Positions 1 to 8,249 of a stretch of DNA of 64,000 nt are shown here, one piece after another; position 1 is the first letter of the stretch, and each line of letters opens with the position of its first letter. Source of the stretch: Streptomyces sp. TLI_235 (GTDB lineage: Bacteria > Actinomycetota > Actinomycetes > Streptomycetales > Streptomycetaceae). A program made the translations under genes and the position numbers. The stretch is taken from positions 4,030,001 to 4,094,000 of the forward strand of contig NSGV01000001.1 of the NCBI GenBank assembly GCA_002300355.1. Reading direction: 5' to 3'. The notes under the pieces were generated by a model. The model did no database searches. It had not been told where the DNA came from and worked only from the letters and a program-made list of their open reading frames with translations.

Positions 1-2481
1 GACCACCGGATCAGCGGCTTCAGCCTCACCCACATCTCGGGCGCGGGCTGCGGCGACTACGGCACCACCCCCTTCATGCCGGTGCTGGACGGCCGCCCGG
101 TCGCGCACTCCGACTTCTCGCACGCCGACGAGACCACCGCGCCCGGCTTCTACGCGGTGACCTTCGCCAACGGGCTGCGGACCGAACTCGCCGTCACCCA
201 GCGCTCCGGCATCGCCCGCTTCAGCTACCCGGCGGGCCACACCGCCTCGCTCACGGTCGACGCCGGCAAGGCCTTCAACGACGCCACCGGCTCGATCACC
301 ATCGGCACCGACACCCTCTCCGGCTGGACCGAGAGCGGCGGCTTCTGCGGCACCGGCAACCGCTACCGGGTCTACTTCCACGCCCAGTTCGACCGGCCGT
401 TCAGCAGCGCCGGGATCGTCCGCACCGGCGGCAGCGGGCAGGGCACCGTCGACACCGCGCGGCGCAGCGCCACCGGCACCAGTGAGGGCATCGCCCCGCA
501 GCCGGCCCGCACCGCCGAGGCGCGGGAGCGCCGCTCGGGCGGCGGTGACCAGCACCCCGACCGGGAGCGCGCCGCGTCCGGCGCGCAGGCCCTGGTCTCC
601 TTCGACGCCGATACGGACCGCACCGTCACCGCCCGGGTCGGCCTCTCCTTCACCGGGGTCGACGGTGCCCGCGCCAACCTGCTCGCCGAGCAGCGCGGCG
701 CCGCCTTCGACGACGTCCGCGCCGCCGCCCGCGCCAGCTGGAACGACCTGCTCGGCCGGATCGCCGTCGACGGCGGCAGCACGACCCGGCGGCGCATCCT
801 CTACACCGCGCTCTACCACGCACTGCTGCACCCCAGCGCGATCAGCGACACCGACGGCCGCTACCCCGGCTTCGACGGGAGGATCCGCACCGCCCGGCCC
901 GGCCACACCCAGTACGCCGACTTCTCCGGCTGGGACGTCTACCGCTCCCAGGTGCAGCTCCTCGCCCTGCTCGACCCGGCGCGCGCCGCCGACGTCGCCC
1001 AGTCCGTCACCGACCAGGGCACCAGCGCCGGCTACCTCGACCGCTGGACCCTCGCCAACGGCGGTACCGGCGTCATGGTCGGCGACCCGCTGCCGATCAT
1101 CGCCGCCTCGATCCACGCCTTCGGCGGCACCGACTTCGACGCGGCCGGCCTGCTCAGGGTCGCCACCGACGGCAGCCGCGACACCCGCCAGCGGCCCGGG
1201 CACGGCCCGTACGACACCATCGGCTACATCCCGGCCGACGCCGACGGCATCTGGGGCTCCGCCGCCACCACGCTGGAGTACGGCTCCGCCGACTTCGCGC
1301 TCGCCCAACTCGCCGACCGGATCGGCGACACCGCCGCCCACGACAGCCTCATGCACAGCTCGGCGAACTGGCGCAACCTGATCAACAGCGGCAGCGGCTG
1401 GATCCAGCCCCGGGACACCGACCACTCCTGGCCCGACTTCCGGCCCGCCCAGCAGGACCAGTTCGTCGAGGGCAGCGCAGCCCAGTACACCTGGATGGTC
1501 CCCTACAACCACCGCGGGCTCTTCGACGCGATGGGCGGCGACGACGCCGTGGCCGCCCGGCTGGACGGCTTCTTCACCGAACTCAACGGCGGCCCGGACT
1601 CCGAGCACGCCTACCTCGGCAACGAGCCCTCCTCGAACGTTCCGTGGGCGTACGCCTACGCGGGCCGGCCCTACCGCACCCAGGACGTCGTACGCCGCGC
1701 CCTGACCACACTGTTCGCCGACGCGCCGGACGGCGAGCCGGGCAACGACGACCTCGGGCAGACGTCCTCCTGGGTGGTGTGGGCCGCCCTCGGGATGTAC
1801 CCGCAGGCCCCCGGCCGGTCCGAACTCGTGCTGGCCAGCCCGCTGTTCCCGGGCATCACGATCCGCCGGGGCAACGGCGCGGTGATCGACCTGGCGGCGC
1901 CGGGCGCCTCCGAGTCCGTCCGCTACGTGCACGCGCTCACCGTGGACGGCGCCGCGAGCACCCGGCCCTGGCTGAGCGAGGACTTCGTCCGCCGCGGCGG
2001 CACGCTGGCCTTCGCTCTCGCCGACACGCCCGACCCTGCGTGGGGGAGCGCCCGCGCGGACGCGCCGCCCTCCTTCGACGTCGGACCGGCCCGCCCGGCC
2101 ACCGGGCCGGTCGCCGGACTCGGCGCCAAGTGCGCCGACGTCCAGGGCGGTTCGACGGAGGACGGCACGCCCGTCCAGCTTTGGGAGTGCGACGGCGGCA
2201 CCGCCCAGCAGTGGACCACCGCCTCCGACGGCACCCTCCGCGCCCTCGGCAAGTGCCTCGACGTGGACGGCAGTTCGGTCTTCAACGGGGCCGCCGTCCA
2301 GCTCTGGGAGTGCAACGGCACCGGCGCCCAGCAGTGGTGGCCGCGTGCCGACGGCTCGCTGCTCAACCCGCCCTCCGGCCGCTGCCTGGACGTTCCCGGC
2401 AGCAACACCGTGAGCGGCACCCGGCTTCAACTGTGGGACTGCAACGGCACCGGCGCCCAGCGCTGGACCGTACCCGCCTGA
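1..2481 (+). CDS. GH92 alpha-1,2-mannosidase with C-terminal ricin-type lectin (5' end missing)
   Basis: The open frame runs in from the left edge and its start lies outside the window. The first residues (GFSLTHISGAGC) already match the conserved N-terminal part of glycoside hydrolase family 92. The C-terminal catalytic half shows family hallmarks: a VPYNHRGLFDAMGG stretch, a YLGNEPS motif, and GNDDLGQTSSW near base 1741, followed by the ALGMYP motif. GH92 enzymes are calcium-dependent exo-mannosidases that trim alpha-linked mannose, usually outside the cell. The last ~125 residues (from about base 2104) form a ricin B/CBM13 beta-trefoil with three QxW repeats (QQW, QQW, QRW), which would bind sugar polymers. 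A signal peptide is expected upstream but not seen. Family confident; exact linkage inferred. Confidence 0.93.
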   Translation, partial: DHRISGFSLTHISGAGCGDYGTTPFMPVLDGRPVAHSDFSHADETTAPGFYAVTFANGLRTELAVTQRSGIARFSYPAGHTASLTVDAGKAFNDATGSITIGTDTLSGWTESGGFCGTGNRYRVYFHAQFDRPFSSAGIVRTGGSGQGTVDTARRSATGTSEGIAPQPARTAEARERRSGGGDQHPDRERAASGAQALVSFDADTDRTVTARVGLSFTGVDGARANLLAEQRGAAFDDVRAAARASWNDLLGRIAVDGGSTTRRRILYTALYHALLHPSAISDTDGRYPGFDGRIRTARPGHTQYADFSGWDVYRSQVQLLALLDPARAADVAQSVTDQGTSAGYLDRWTLANGGTGVMVGDPLPIIAASIHAFGGTDFDAAGLLRVATDGSRDTRQRPGHGPYDTIGYIPADADGIWGSAATTLEYGSADFALAQLADRIGDTAAHDSLMHSSANWRNLINSGSGWIQPRDTDHSWPDFRPAQQDQFVEGSAAQYTWMVPYNHRGLFDAMGGDDAVAARLDGFFTELNGGPDSEHAYLGNEPSSNVPWAYAYAGRPYRTQDVVRRALTTLFADAPDGEPGNDDLGQTSSWVVWAALGMYPQAPGRSELVLASPLFPGITIRRGNGAVIDLAAPGASESVRYVHALTVDGAASTRPWLSEDFVRRGGTLAFALADTPDPAWGSARADAPPSFDVGPARPATGPVAGLGAKCADVQGGSTEDGTPVQLWECDGGTAQQWTTASDGTLRALGKCLDVDGSSVFNGAAVQLWECNGTGAQQWWPRADGSLLNPPSGRCLDVPGSNTVSGTRLQLWDCNGTGAQRWTVPA

Positions 2482-2495
2482 CACGGAGGACCGCC

Positions 2496-3023
2496 ATGAC
2501 CGACCAGCCCGCAGCCGCCGCGAACGGCGTCGGGGAACTCTCCCGGGAGCGCGCCGACCTGCTGGAGACCCTCGCCAAGCACCGCGGATTCCTCCGCTTC
2601 ACCGTCCGCGGCCTCACCGACGAGCAGGCCGAACAGCGCACCACCGCCAGCGAACTCTGCCTCGGCGGCCTGATCAAGCACGTCTGCGGCGTCGAGGCCC
2701 GCTGGATGCTCTTCGCCGTCGGCGGCGCCACTGCCATGCGCCGCGATCCCGTCGACTGGGAGGGCCAGTTCAGGATGCTGGAGGGCGAGACCCTGGCCGG
2801 CCTGCTGGACGCCTACGAGCAGGTCGCCGCCGACACCGACCGCCTGGTGGCCACCCTCGACCTGGACGCCGCCCACCCGCTGCCCGAGGCGCCCTGGTTC
2901 GAACCGGGCGCCACCTGGTCCGTCCGGCGGGTCCTGCTGCACGTCATCGCGGAGACCTCCCAGCACGCCGGGCACGCCGACATCATCCGCGAATCCCTGG
3001 ACGGGGCCAAGACCATGGGCTGA
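2496..3023 (+). CDS. DinB family protein (DUF664-type)
   Basis: 175 residues. The ATG at 2496 follows a GGAGGA ribosome site at 2485-2490, only 14 bases after the mannosidase stop. The protein is a predicted four-helix bundle of the DinB/DUF664 type. Histidines in LIKHVCGVEARW and in HVIAETSQHAGHADI fit the three-histidine metal site of this fold. DinB proteins in actinobacteria include thiol-dependent transferases (mycothiol/bacillithiol users), but no substrate can be read here. It is probably co-transcribed with the VOC gene 41 bases downstream; both families act in detoxification or small-molecule chemistry. Confidence 0.88.
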   Translation: MTDQPAAAANGVGELSRERADLLETLAKHRGFLRFTVRGLTDEQAEQRTTASELCLGGLIKHVCGVEARWMLFAVGGATAMRRDPVDWEGQFRMLEGETLAGLLDAYEQVAADTDRLVATLDLDAAHPLPEAPWFEPGATWSVRRVLLHVIAETSQHAGHADIIRESLDGAKTMG

Positions 3024-3064
3024 CCGGCTCGGCCCCGACCCACCCCTACGAGAGGAGACCGACC

Positions 3065-3865
3065 ATGGCCCTGCAACCCGAGGGCACACCCTGTTGGGTC
3101 GACGCGATGTTCCACGACGTGGAGGGCGCCAAGAGCTTCTACAGCGCCGTCCTCGGCTGGACCTTCGGCGAGGCCTCGTCCGAGTTCGGCAACTACACCC
3201 AGGCCTACAAGGACGGCAAGGCGGTCGCTGCCGTCGTCCCGCCGATGCCCGGCGAGGAGATGCCCTCCGCCTGGTGCCTCTACTTCGCCTCGCCGGACGC
3301 CGCCGCCACCGCGGAGAAGATCCGCGCGGCCGGTGGCGAGATCATGATGGAGCCCATGCAGGTGGGCGACTTCGGCACCATGGCGCTCGCCCGCGAACCA
3401 AGCGGCGCGATCTTCGGCATCTGGCAGGGCGCCGCCCACGAAGGTTTCGAGAAGGTCGGCGAGCCCGGCGCCTACTCCTGGGCCGAGCTCTGCACCCGCG
3501 ACACGGCCCGCGTCGACGCCTTCCTGACGGCGGTCTTCCCGTACCGCGCCCAGCAGATGGAGGGCGGCGGGGAGATCGACTACCGGGTCTACAACGTCGG
3601 CGAGAACCCGGTGCTCGGCCGGATGGAGATGGGCGCGGACTTCCCCGCCGAAGTGCCGCCGTTCGTCAGCGTCTACTTCGGCGTCAGCGACTGCGACGCC
3701 GCGGTGGCCAAGGCCACCGAACTCGGCGCCAGACTCGTCTTCGGCCCGATGGACAGCCCGTTCGGCCGCTTCGCCGCGCTGACCGACCCGCAGAACGCCC
3801 CCTTCGCCGTCATCGACATGGGCCGCACCGAGGGCGAGATGCCCGCGATGACCGACGTCGCCTGA
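3065..3865 (+). CDS. VOC (glyoxalase/bleomycin-resistance fold) family protein
   Basis: 266 residues with two tandem VOC modules: about 1-125 (GTPCWVDAMFHDVEGAKSFY at its start) and about 135-258 (PGAYSWAELCTRDTARVDAF). This two-module layout matches actinobacterial proteins related to mycobacterial Cfp30B, often annotated as hydroxylase or glyoxalase. VOC proteins bind a metal between paired beta-alpha-beta units and act on small molecules or sequester them; the substrate is unknown. The ATG at 3065 follows GAGAGGAG at 3051-3058. It sits 41 bases downstream of the DinB gene on the same strand. Confidence 0.9.
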   Translation: MALQPEGTPCWVDAMFHDVEGAKSFYSAVLGWTFGEASSEFGNYTQAYKDGKAVAAVVPPMPGEEMPSAWCLYFASPDAAATAEKIRAAGGEIMMEPMQVGDFGTMALAREPSGAIFGIWQGAAHEGFEKVGEPGAYSWAELCTRDTARVDAFLTAVFPYRAQQMEGGGEIDYRVYNVGENPVLGRMEMGADFPAEVPPFVSVYFGVSDCDAAVAKATELGARLVFGPMDSPFGRFAALTDPQNAPFAVIDMGRTEGEMPAMTDVA

Positions 3866-3943
3866 CCGGCGCCCGTCCGCCTGTCCGTTCGGCCCCGTCG
3901 GCCCGGCACGTCCGGGCCTCGGCGGGGCCGAACGCGTGCCCGC

Positions 3944-4798
3944 TCACGCCGGGGAGGCGAACACCTGCGTCCACCACGGACCGCCCGCACCGAAGTTCAC
4001 CCCCATCCCGATCACGGTGAAGTGGCAGTTGAGGATGTTCGCGCGGTGGCCCTCGCTGTGCATCCAGGCGTCCATCACCGCCGCCGGGTCCGACTGGCCG
4101 TACGCGATGTTCTCGCCCCACCACCCCGGCTTGTAGCCCGCGGCGCGCAGCCGGCTGTCGGCGTGCCGGCCCTCCGGGTCGGCGTGCTCGAAGTAGTGCC
4201 GGGCCACCATGTCGTCCGAGTGCGCCATCGCGGCCGCCGACACCCTGTCGTCCAGGGTGACCGGCCCGCAGCCCGCCTTCGCCCGCTCCGCGTTGGTCAG
4301 CGCCGTCACCTCCTCGGCGAACTGCGCGGCCCTGCCGGTCGGCGCCGACCCGGCCGGCTGCTTCGCGGGCGCCGCCGGGGCCTTCGGCGTCTTCGCGCTC
4401 TTCGAGGCCGACGCGGAGGCGCTCGCCGAGGCCGCCGCCGCCGACGCGGACGGGGACGCGGACGGCGACGCGGCGCCCGCCGAGGGCGAGGCGGACGCCG
4501 ACGGCGACCCGGTGGCGGAGATCGCGGGGGCCGGCGCCAACTGCACCGAGGCCGCCGCGGTGCCGGCCGCACCGTCCGAACCGCCCGAGGACGCCAGGGT
4601 GTACGCCGCCGAGCAGGCCAGCACGAGCGTCGCGGCGGCAGCCACCGCCATCGTCCGCCGGTTCCCGCCCGCCCGGCGCCGGGACCGGCGCCGCGCCGCC
4701 CTGCCGCCGGCCGCCACGGCCCGGCCGTGGCCGTGGTGGCCGTCCCGGTCGGCCGGGTGGGGCGGGAGGTGGAACGGGGTCGTCGGGTCGTCGTTCAT
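3944..4798 (-). CDS. membrane-anchored CAP-domain (SCP/PR1-like) protein
   Basis: 284 residues. I chose the ATG at 4798 because an AGGAGG site sits just upstream on the minus strand. It has a short basic cytoplasmic N-terminus (GHHGHGRAVAAGGRAARRR), one membrane segment at about 50-68 (TMAVAAAATLVLACSAAY), a Ser/Ala/Pro-rich extracellular stalk at about 85-135, then a C-terminal CAP domain (about 160-284). The CAP domain keeps its signatures: LTNAERAKAGC, MAHSDDMVARHYFEH, WGENIAYG and WMHSEGHRANILN. CAP proteins are extracellular and bind lipids or other ligands; none is known here. It diverges across about 190 bases from a sigma factor carrying its own CAP domain, so the two are likely functionally paired. 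Confidence 0.9.
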   Translation of the reverse strand: MNDDPTTPFHLPPHPADRDGHHGHGRAVAAGGRAARRRSRRRAGGNRRTMAVAAAATLVLACSAAYTLASSGGSDGAAGTAAASVQLAPAPAISATGSPSASASPSAGAASPSASPSASAAAASASASASASKSAKTPKAPAAPAKQPAGSAPTGRAAQFAEEVTALTNAERAKAGCGPVTLDDRVSAAAMAHSDDMVARHYFEHADPEGRHADSRLRAAGYKPGWWGENIAYGQSDPAAVMDAWMHSEGHRANILNCHFTVIGMGVNFGAGGPWWTQVFASPA

Positions 4799-4987
4799 AC
4801 TGGTCTGCCTCCTGGGGCCGATTCGCGCCGGTGTTCGTGCCGACGCCCTGGGAGACCACGCCACGGGGGCGCCATAACGGAAAAGGACCGCGGCGGATCA
4901 CACACCCGGATTCCTGTTATCCGGTCCGCCCGCCCAGGTCTCCGTCCAGTGGGGGCCGTGGCTTGAGGACGAGCGAGGACAGGGCAC

Positions 4988-6568
4988 ATGGGCAACGACG
5001 GCGCGATGGACACCGCGGTGGTGGAGGCGGCGCAGGCAGGTGACGGGACTGCCCGGGACCAGCTGGTCGCCGACTGCCTGCCGCTCGTCTACAACATCGT
5101 CGGCCGGGCCATGAACGGGCACGCCGACGTCGACGACGTCGTCCAGGAGACCATGATCCGCATGGTCGGCGGTCTCACCGGCCTGCGCGACACCGGCGCC
5201 TTCCGCTCCTGGCTGGTCGCCGTCGCCATGAACGAGGTGCGCCGCAGCCGCAACGCCCGGCAGGCCGGGCCCGTCCCCGACCTCGACGGCATGGAGCAGG
5301 TCGCCGACCCCGCCGGCGACTTCGTCGACCTCACCGTGCTGCGGCTCGGCCTCTCCGGCCAGCGCCGCGAGGCCACCGAGGCCACCCGCTGGCTGGACGA
5401 GCGCGACCGCGACCTGCTCTCGCTCTGGTGGCAGGAGGCCGCGGGCCATCTCACCCGGGCCGAACTGGCCGAGGCACTGGAACTCTCCCCGCAGCACACC
5501 GCCGTCCGCGTCCAGCGGATGAAGGAGCAGCTGGAGGTCGGCCGGACGGTCGTCCGGGCGCTCTCCGCCGAGCCCCGCTGCCCCGCGCTCGCCGAACTCA
5601 CCGCCGCCTGGGACGGTCGTCCGAGCGCGCTCTGGCGCAAGCGAATAGCCCGCCACCTGCGGGCCTGCCGCAGCTGTGAGGGCTCAGGCCACGGCCTCGT
5701 CCCCGCCGAGGGCCTGCTCGCCGGCCTCGTCCTGGTGGTGCCCATGCACGGCTTCACACTCGGCCCGGAGTTCTTCGCGGCCAAGCTCGCCGCCCTCCCG
5801 GACGCGGGCACGGTGGTCTCCTCGACGCTGTCCCATGCGGTGTCCGCCGGCCCCGCGGCCGTGCCGCCGGCGCCGTCCGGCGTCGGCAGCCGGGTGCTCG
5901 ACCTCGTCGGCCCCAAGGGATCGCGGAGCCTCCGTGGGGCCGCCCGCCGCCCGGCCCGCCGCGCCCTCCAGGCCGCCGGGGCCGTCGCCGTCACCGTGGC
6001 CGTGCTCGGCGTGGTCCGCGGCCTGCCGGACGAGCCCACGCCGCCGACACCGCCCGCCCCGACCGTCTCCGTGCCCGGCCCGCAGACCGTCGTCCTCGAC
6101 GCACCGGCGCCCTCCCCGTCCCCCACACCGCCCCCGCCCAGCCCCTCCCCGTCGCCCTCGGCCAGCCCGAGCCCCACGCCGCGCAGCCCGGAACGGCAGC
6201 TCATCGACCTGATCAACGCCGAGCGGGCGAAGCGCGGGTGCCGCGCGCTGCGCGTCGACGCCAAGCTGCACACCGCCGCCCAGAGGCACTCCGAGGACAT
6301 GTCGGCGCGCCGCTACTTCGACCACGAGGACCCGGCCGGCCGCGGCCCGGAGAGCCGGATCGACGCGGCCGGCTACCAGTGGCGGGCCTGGGGCGAGAAC
6401 ATCGACCAGCGCCGCAAGTCCCCCGCCGACGTCTTCGACGACTGGATGGACGACTCCTACCACCAGCAGAACATGCTCGACTGCCGCTACCTCGACGCCG
6501 CCGTCGGCACGGCCCCCGACCCGGCCGGCGGCCTGCTGTGGACCCTGGACGTCGGCACCCCCCGCTGA
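4988..6568 (+). CDS. ECF sigma factor fused to zinc anti-sigma, membrane and extracellular CAP domains
   Basis: 526 residues in an unusual order. Sigma region 2 is at about 12-85 (DVDDVVQETMIRMVGGL), sigma region 4 at about 130-185 (LTRAELAEALELSPQHTAV), and a zinc-binding anti-sigma motif HLRACRSC (HxxxCxxC) at about 222-229. A weak hydrophobic stretch lies near 240, a clear membrane segment at about 328-346, then a Pro/Ser-rich stalk and a C-terminal CAP domain at about 401-526 (INAERAKRGC, WGENIDQ, DSYHQQNMLD). This resembles the large multidomain actinobacterial ECFs with fused anti-sigma and extracellular sensor (ECF52/53-like). The likely role is a one-component envelope sensor that releases or frees sigma on a signal. 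ATG 4988 follows GAGGAC; 5006 is an alternative start. It diverges from another CAP protein gene. Confidence 0.87.
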   Translation: MGNDGAMDTAVVEAAQAGDGTARDQLVADCLPLVYNIVGRAMNGHADVDDVVQETMIRMVGGLTGLRDTGAFRSWLVAVAMNEVRRSRNARQAGPVPDLDGMEQVADPAGDFVDLTVLRLGLSGQRREATEATRWLDERDRDLLSLWWQEAAGHLTRAELAEALELSPQHTAVRVQRMKEQLEVGRTVVRALSAEPRCPALAELTAAWDGRPSALWRKRIARHLRACRSCEGSGHGLVPAEGLLAGLVLVVPMHGFTLGPEFFAAKLAALPDAGTVVSSTLSHAVSAGPAAVPPAPSGVGSRVLDLVGPKGSRSLRGAARRPARRALQAAGAVAVTVAVLGVVRGLPDEPTPPTPPAPTVSVPGPQTVVLDAPAPSPSPTPPPPSPSPSPSASPSPTPRSPERQLIDLINAERAKRGCRALRVDAKLHTAAQRHSEDMSARRYFDHEDPAGRGPESRIDAAGYQWRAWGENIDQRRKSPADVFDDWMDDSYHQQNMLDCRYLDAAVGTAPDPAGGLLWTLDVGTPR

Positions 6569-7071
6569 CGCCCTCCCGCCCGACCGCCGTCCCGGCGCCG
6601 GCCGCCGAGGCCGACGGTTTCCGGCCAATCGCCGTGCGGGCGGGCCGCGCGGTCGGCCGCGGCGGCCTCGACCCCGACGCGCACCTCGGGCCAGCGCGAA
6701 CGCCGGCAGGAAGAACCGGAATCGGAATACGGAGCAGGGAATTCCCGATATTCCCGACGCTTTCACGGCACTGGACTTCGTCCCGGTAGCGGCGCGAAAG
6801 ATCGGACGTGGGCGCTGTGTCGGGAATTGGGTGCGAACGTTCACCGGCGCTCGTCCGTCTCCGCAGCACCCTGCGGTGCGGGGACGGACGAGCCTTGCTC
6901 GGCAGGTGCGCCCGGCGGCGCCGGTGCGCGCACGCCGCGGATCGGCGGGAACGCGCCTGTCGACCGGGCGGGCCGGGCGAATTCCGGTGCCGCGCGGTCC
7001 GTCGTGTGACTAATGTCCGCCCGGTACCGGCGCCCGCCGGTCGATCGGTTCGTGCACAAGGGGGTACCGAA
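6569..7071. other. 503-base intergenic region with a strong hairpin
   Basis: No convincing gene between the sigma-CAP stop and the I36-like gene. The stretch holds a perfect 10-base palindrome (GGGAATTCCC, 6737-6746), a partial direct repeat TTCCCGATATTCCCG and the two-level hairpin at 6849-6893. A TAATGT hexamer near 7013 could be a -10 element for the secreted protein downstream, but no clear -35 is visible. Confidence 0.6.
6849..6893. terminator. two-level hairpin (terminator or structured leader)
   Basis: An outer 11-base perfect stem (GCTCGTCCGTC at 6849-6859, GACGGACGAGC at 6883-6893) encloses an inner 6-base stem (CCGCAG at 6861-6866, CTGCGG at 6871-6876). There is no T run. It lies 280 bases after the sigma-CAP stop and 180 bases before the next start, so it could be a terminator or part of a leader RNA. 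Confidence 0.5.
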
Positions 7072-7458
7072 ATGGGCACAGGGCAACGCGTGGCGGGTAT
7101 GACGGCAGCGGTGGTGATGGCGGCCGGCGCGAGCCTCGTGGGCTTCGCGGGTTCGGCCTCGGCCGTCTCGACCTCCTGCGACGTGGGGAACGTCTGCCTC
7201 TACGACGACTCCTACTTCAACGGCGGGATCTGGTACCGCAGCGCCTACCCGGGGACGTACAACCTCACCGGGTTCAACGACCGCACGTCCTCGTGGATCA
7301 ACAACTCCTGGTCCTACGACGCCAGATGGTTCTGGGGGGCGAACGCCACCGGTGGCAGCGAGTGCATGAGCATCGTGTCCAGCAACGGATACGTCGGTTG
7401 GTACAACAACGACGAGGCCAGCTCGGTCCGCGTCTACACCGACGACCTCGCCTGCTGA
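7072..7458 (+). CDS. secreted peptidase-inhibitor I36-like (crystallin-fold) protein
   Basis: 128 residues. ATG 7072 lies about 7 bases after an AAGGGGG site. A Sec signal peptide covers 1-31 with an ASA cleavage motif, giving a mature protein of about 97 residues. The mature part has a CLYDDSYFNGGIWY start, an N-S-W-rich middle (SSWINNSWSY) and four cysteines (36, 42, one in GSECMS and the terminal Cys), which suits two disulfides. This pattern is typical of the small beta/gamma-crystallin-like proteins annotated as peptidase inhibitor family I36 in Streptomyces. Inhibitor activity is inferred from family only. The exporter genes start 80 bases downstream, but a functional link is not shown. 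Confidence 0.87.
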   Translation: MGTGQRVAGMTAAVVMAAGASLVGFAGSASAVSTSCDVGNVCLYDDSYFNGGIWYRSAYPGTYNLTGFNDRTSSWINNSWSYDARWFWGANATGGSECMSIVSSNGYVGWYNNDEASSVRVYTDDLAC

Positions 7459-7538
7459 CCAGCCCGGCAACGACGCCCGGATCCCGCGACCGCCGCGGGA
7501 TCCGGGCCCGGCACAGTGAAGACCGAGGGGAATCCTGC

Positions 7539-8249
7539 GTGTCCGTAGTGCAGTTCGAGGCCGTCGACCGGATCTTCCGGTCGGGCGGGGCCGAGGTCGG
7601 CGCCCTCGTCGGCGTGAACCTCCGGGCGGAACGAGGAGAGCTGGTCGTCGTCATGGGCGCCAGCGGCTCCGGCAAGACGACGCTGCTCAGCATCGCCGGG
7701 GGCCTCGACCGGGCCGACCGGGGCCGGGTCACGGTGCTCGGCGAGGAGCTGGGGCGGCTCTCCGAACGGCAGTTGGCCCGGATGCGGCTGACGGCCGTCG
7801 GATTCGTCTTCCAGGAACTCAACCTCCTCGCGGAACTGACCCTGGAGGAGAACGTCGCACTCCCGCTGGAAGGCGCGGGCACGGGCCGGCACGCCGCCCG
7901 GTCCGCCGCCAGGGCGGCCCTCGCCCGGGTCGGCCTCGACGGCATGGGCCGGAGGTTCCCCGACGAGATCTCCGGAGGCCAGCAGCAGCGGGTGGCGATC
8001 GCCCGCGCCGTGGTCGGCGACCGGCGCCTCGTCCTCGCGGACGAACCCACCGGATCCCTGGACTCGGAGACCGGCGTCGAGATCATGACGCTTCTGCGCA
8101 CCCTCTGCGACAACGGAGCCACCGTGCTGCTCAGCACGCACAATCCGGCCAACGCCGAGTTCGCCGACCGGGTCGTGCACCTGCGGGACGGCAGGCTCGA
8201 ACGGATCGAGGAGCGGGCCGCACCCGCAGGCCGCGAGGACGCCCGGTGA
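7539..8249 (+). CDS. ABC transporter ATP-binding protein (MacB/LolD-type)
   Basis: 236 residues. The GTG at 7539 follows GAGGGG at 7525-7530. All ABC motifs are present: Walker A GASGSGKTT (about 39-47), Q-loop VFQELNLLAELTLEENV, signature ISGGQQQRVAIARA (about 142-155), Walker B LVLADEPTGSLD (about 164-175) and H-loop LLSTHN. This LolD/MacB-like class powers FtsX-type permeases that move lipoproteins or peptides or sense envelope stress rather than importing sugars. The stop overlaps the permease start by 4 bases (GTGA), so the two are translationally coupled. Confidence 0.95.
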   Translation: MSVVQFEAVDRIFRSGGAEVGALVGVNLRAERGELVVVMGASGSGKTTLLSIAGGLDRADRGRVTVLGEELGRLSERQLARMRLTAVGFVFQELNLLAELTLEENVALPLEGAGTGRHAARSAARAALARVGLDGMGRRFPDEISGGQQQRVAIARAVVGDRRLVLADEPTGSLDSETGVEIMTLLRTLCDNGATVLLSTHNPANAEFADRVVHLRDGRLERIEERAAPAGREDAR

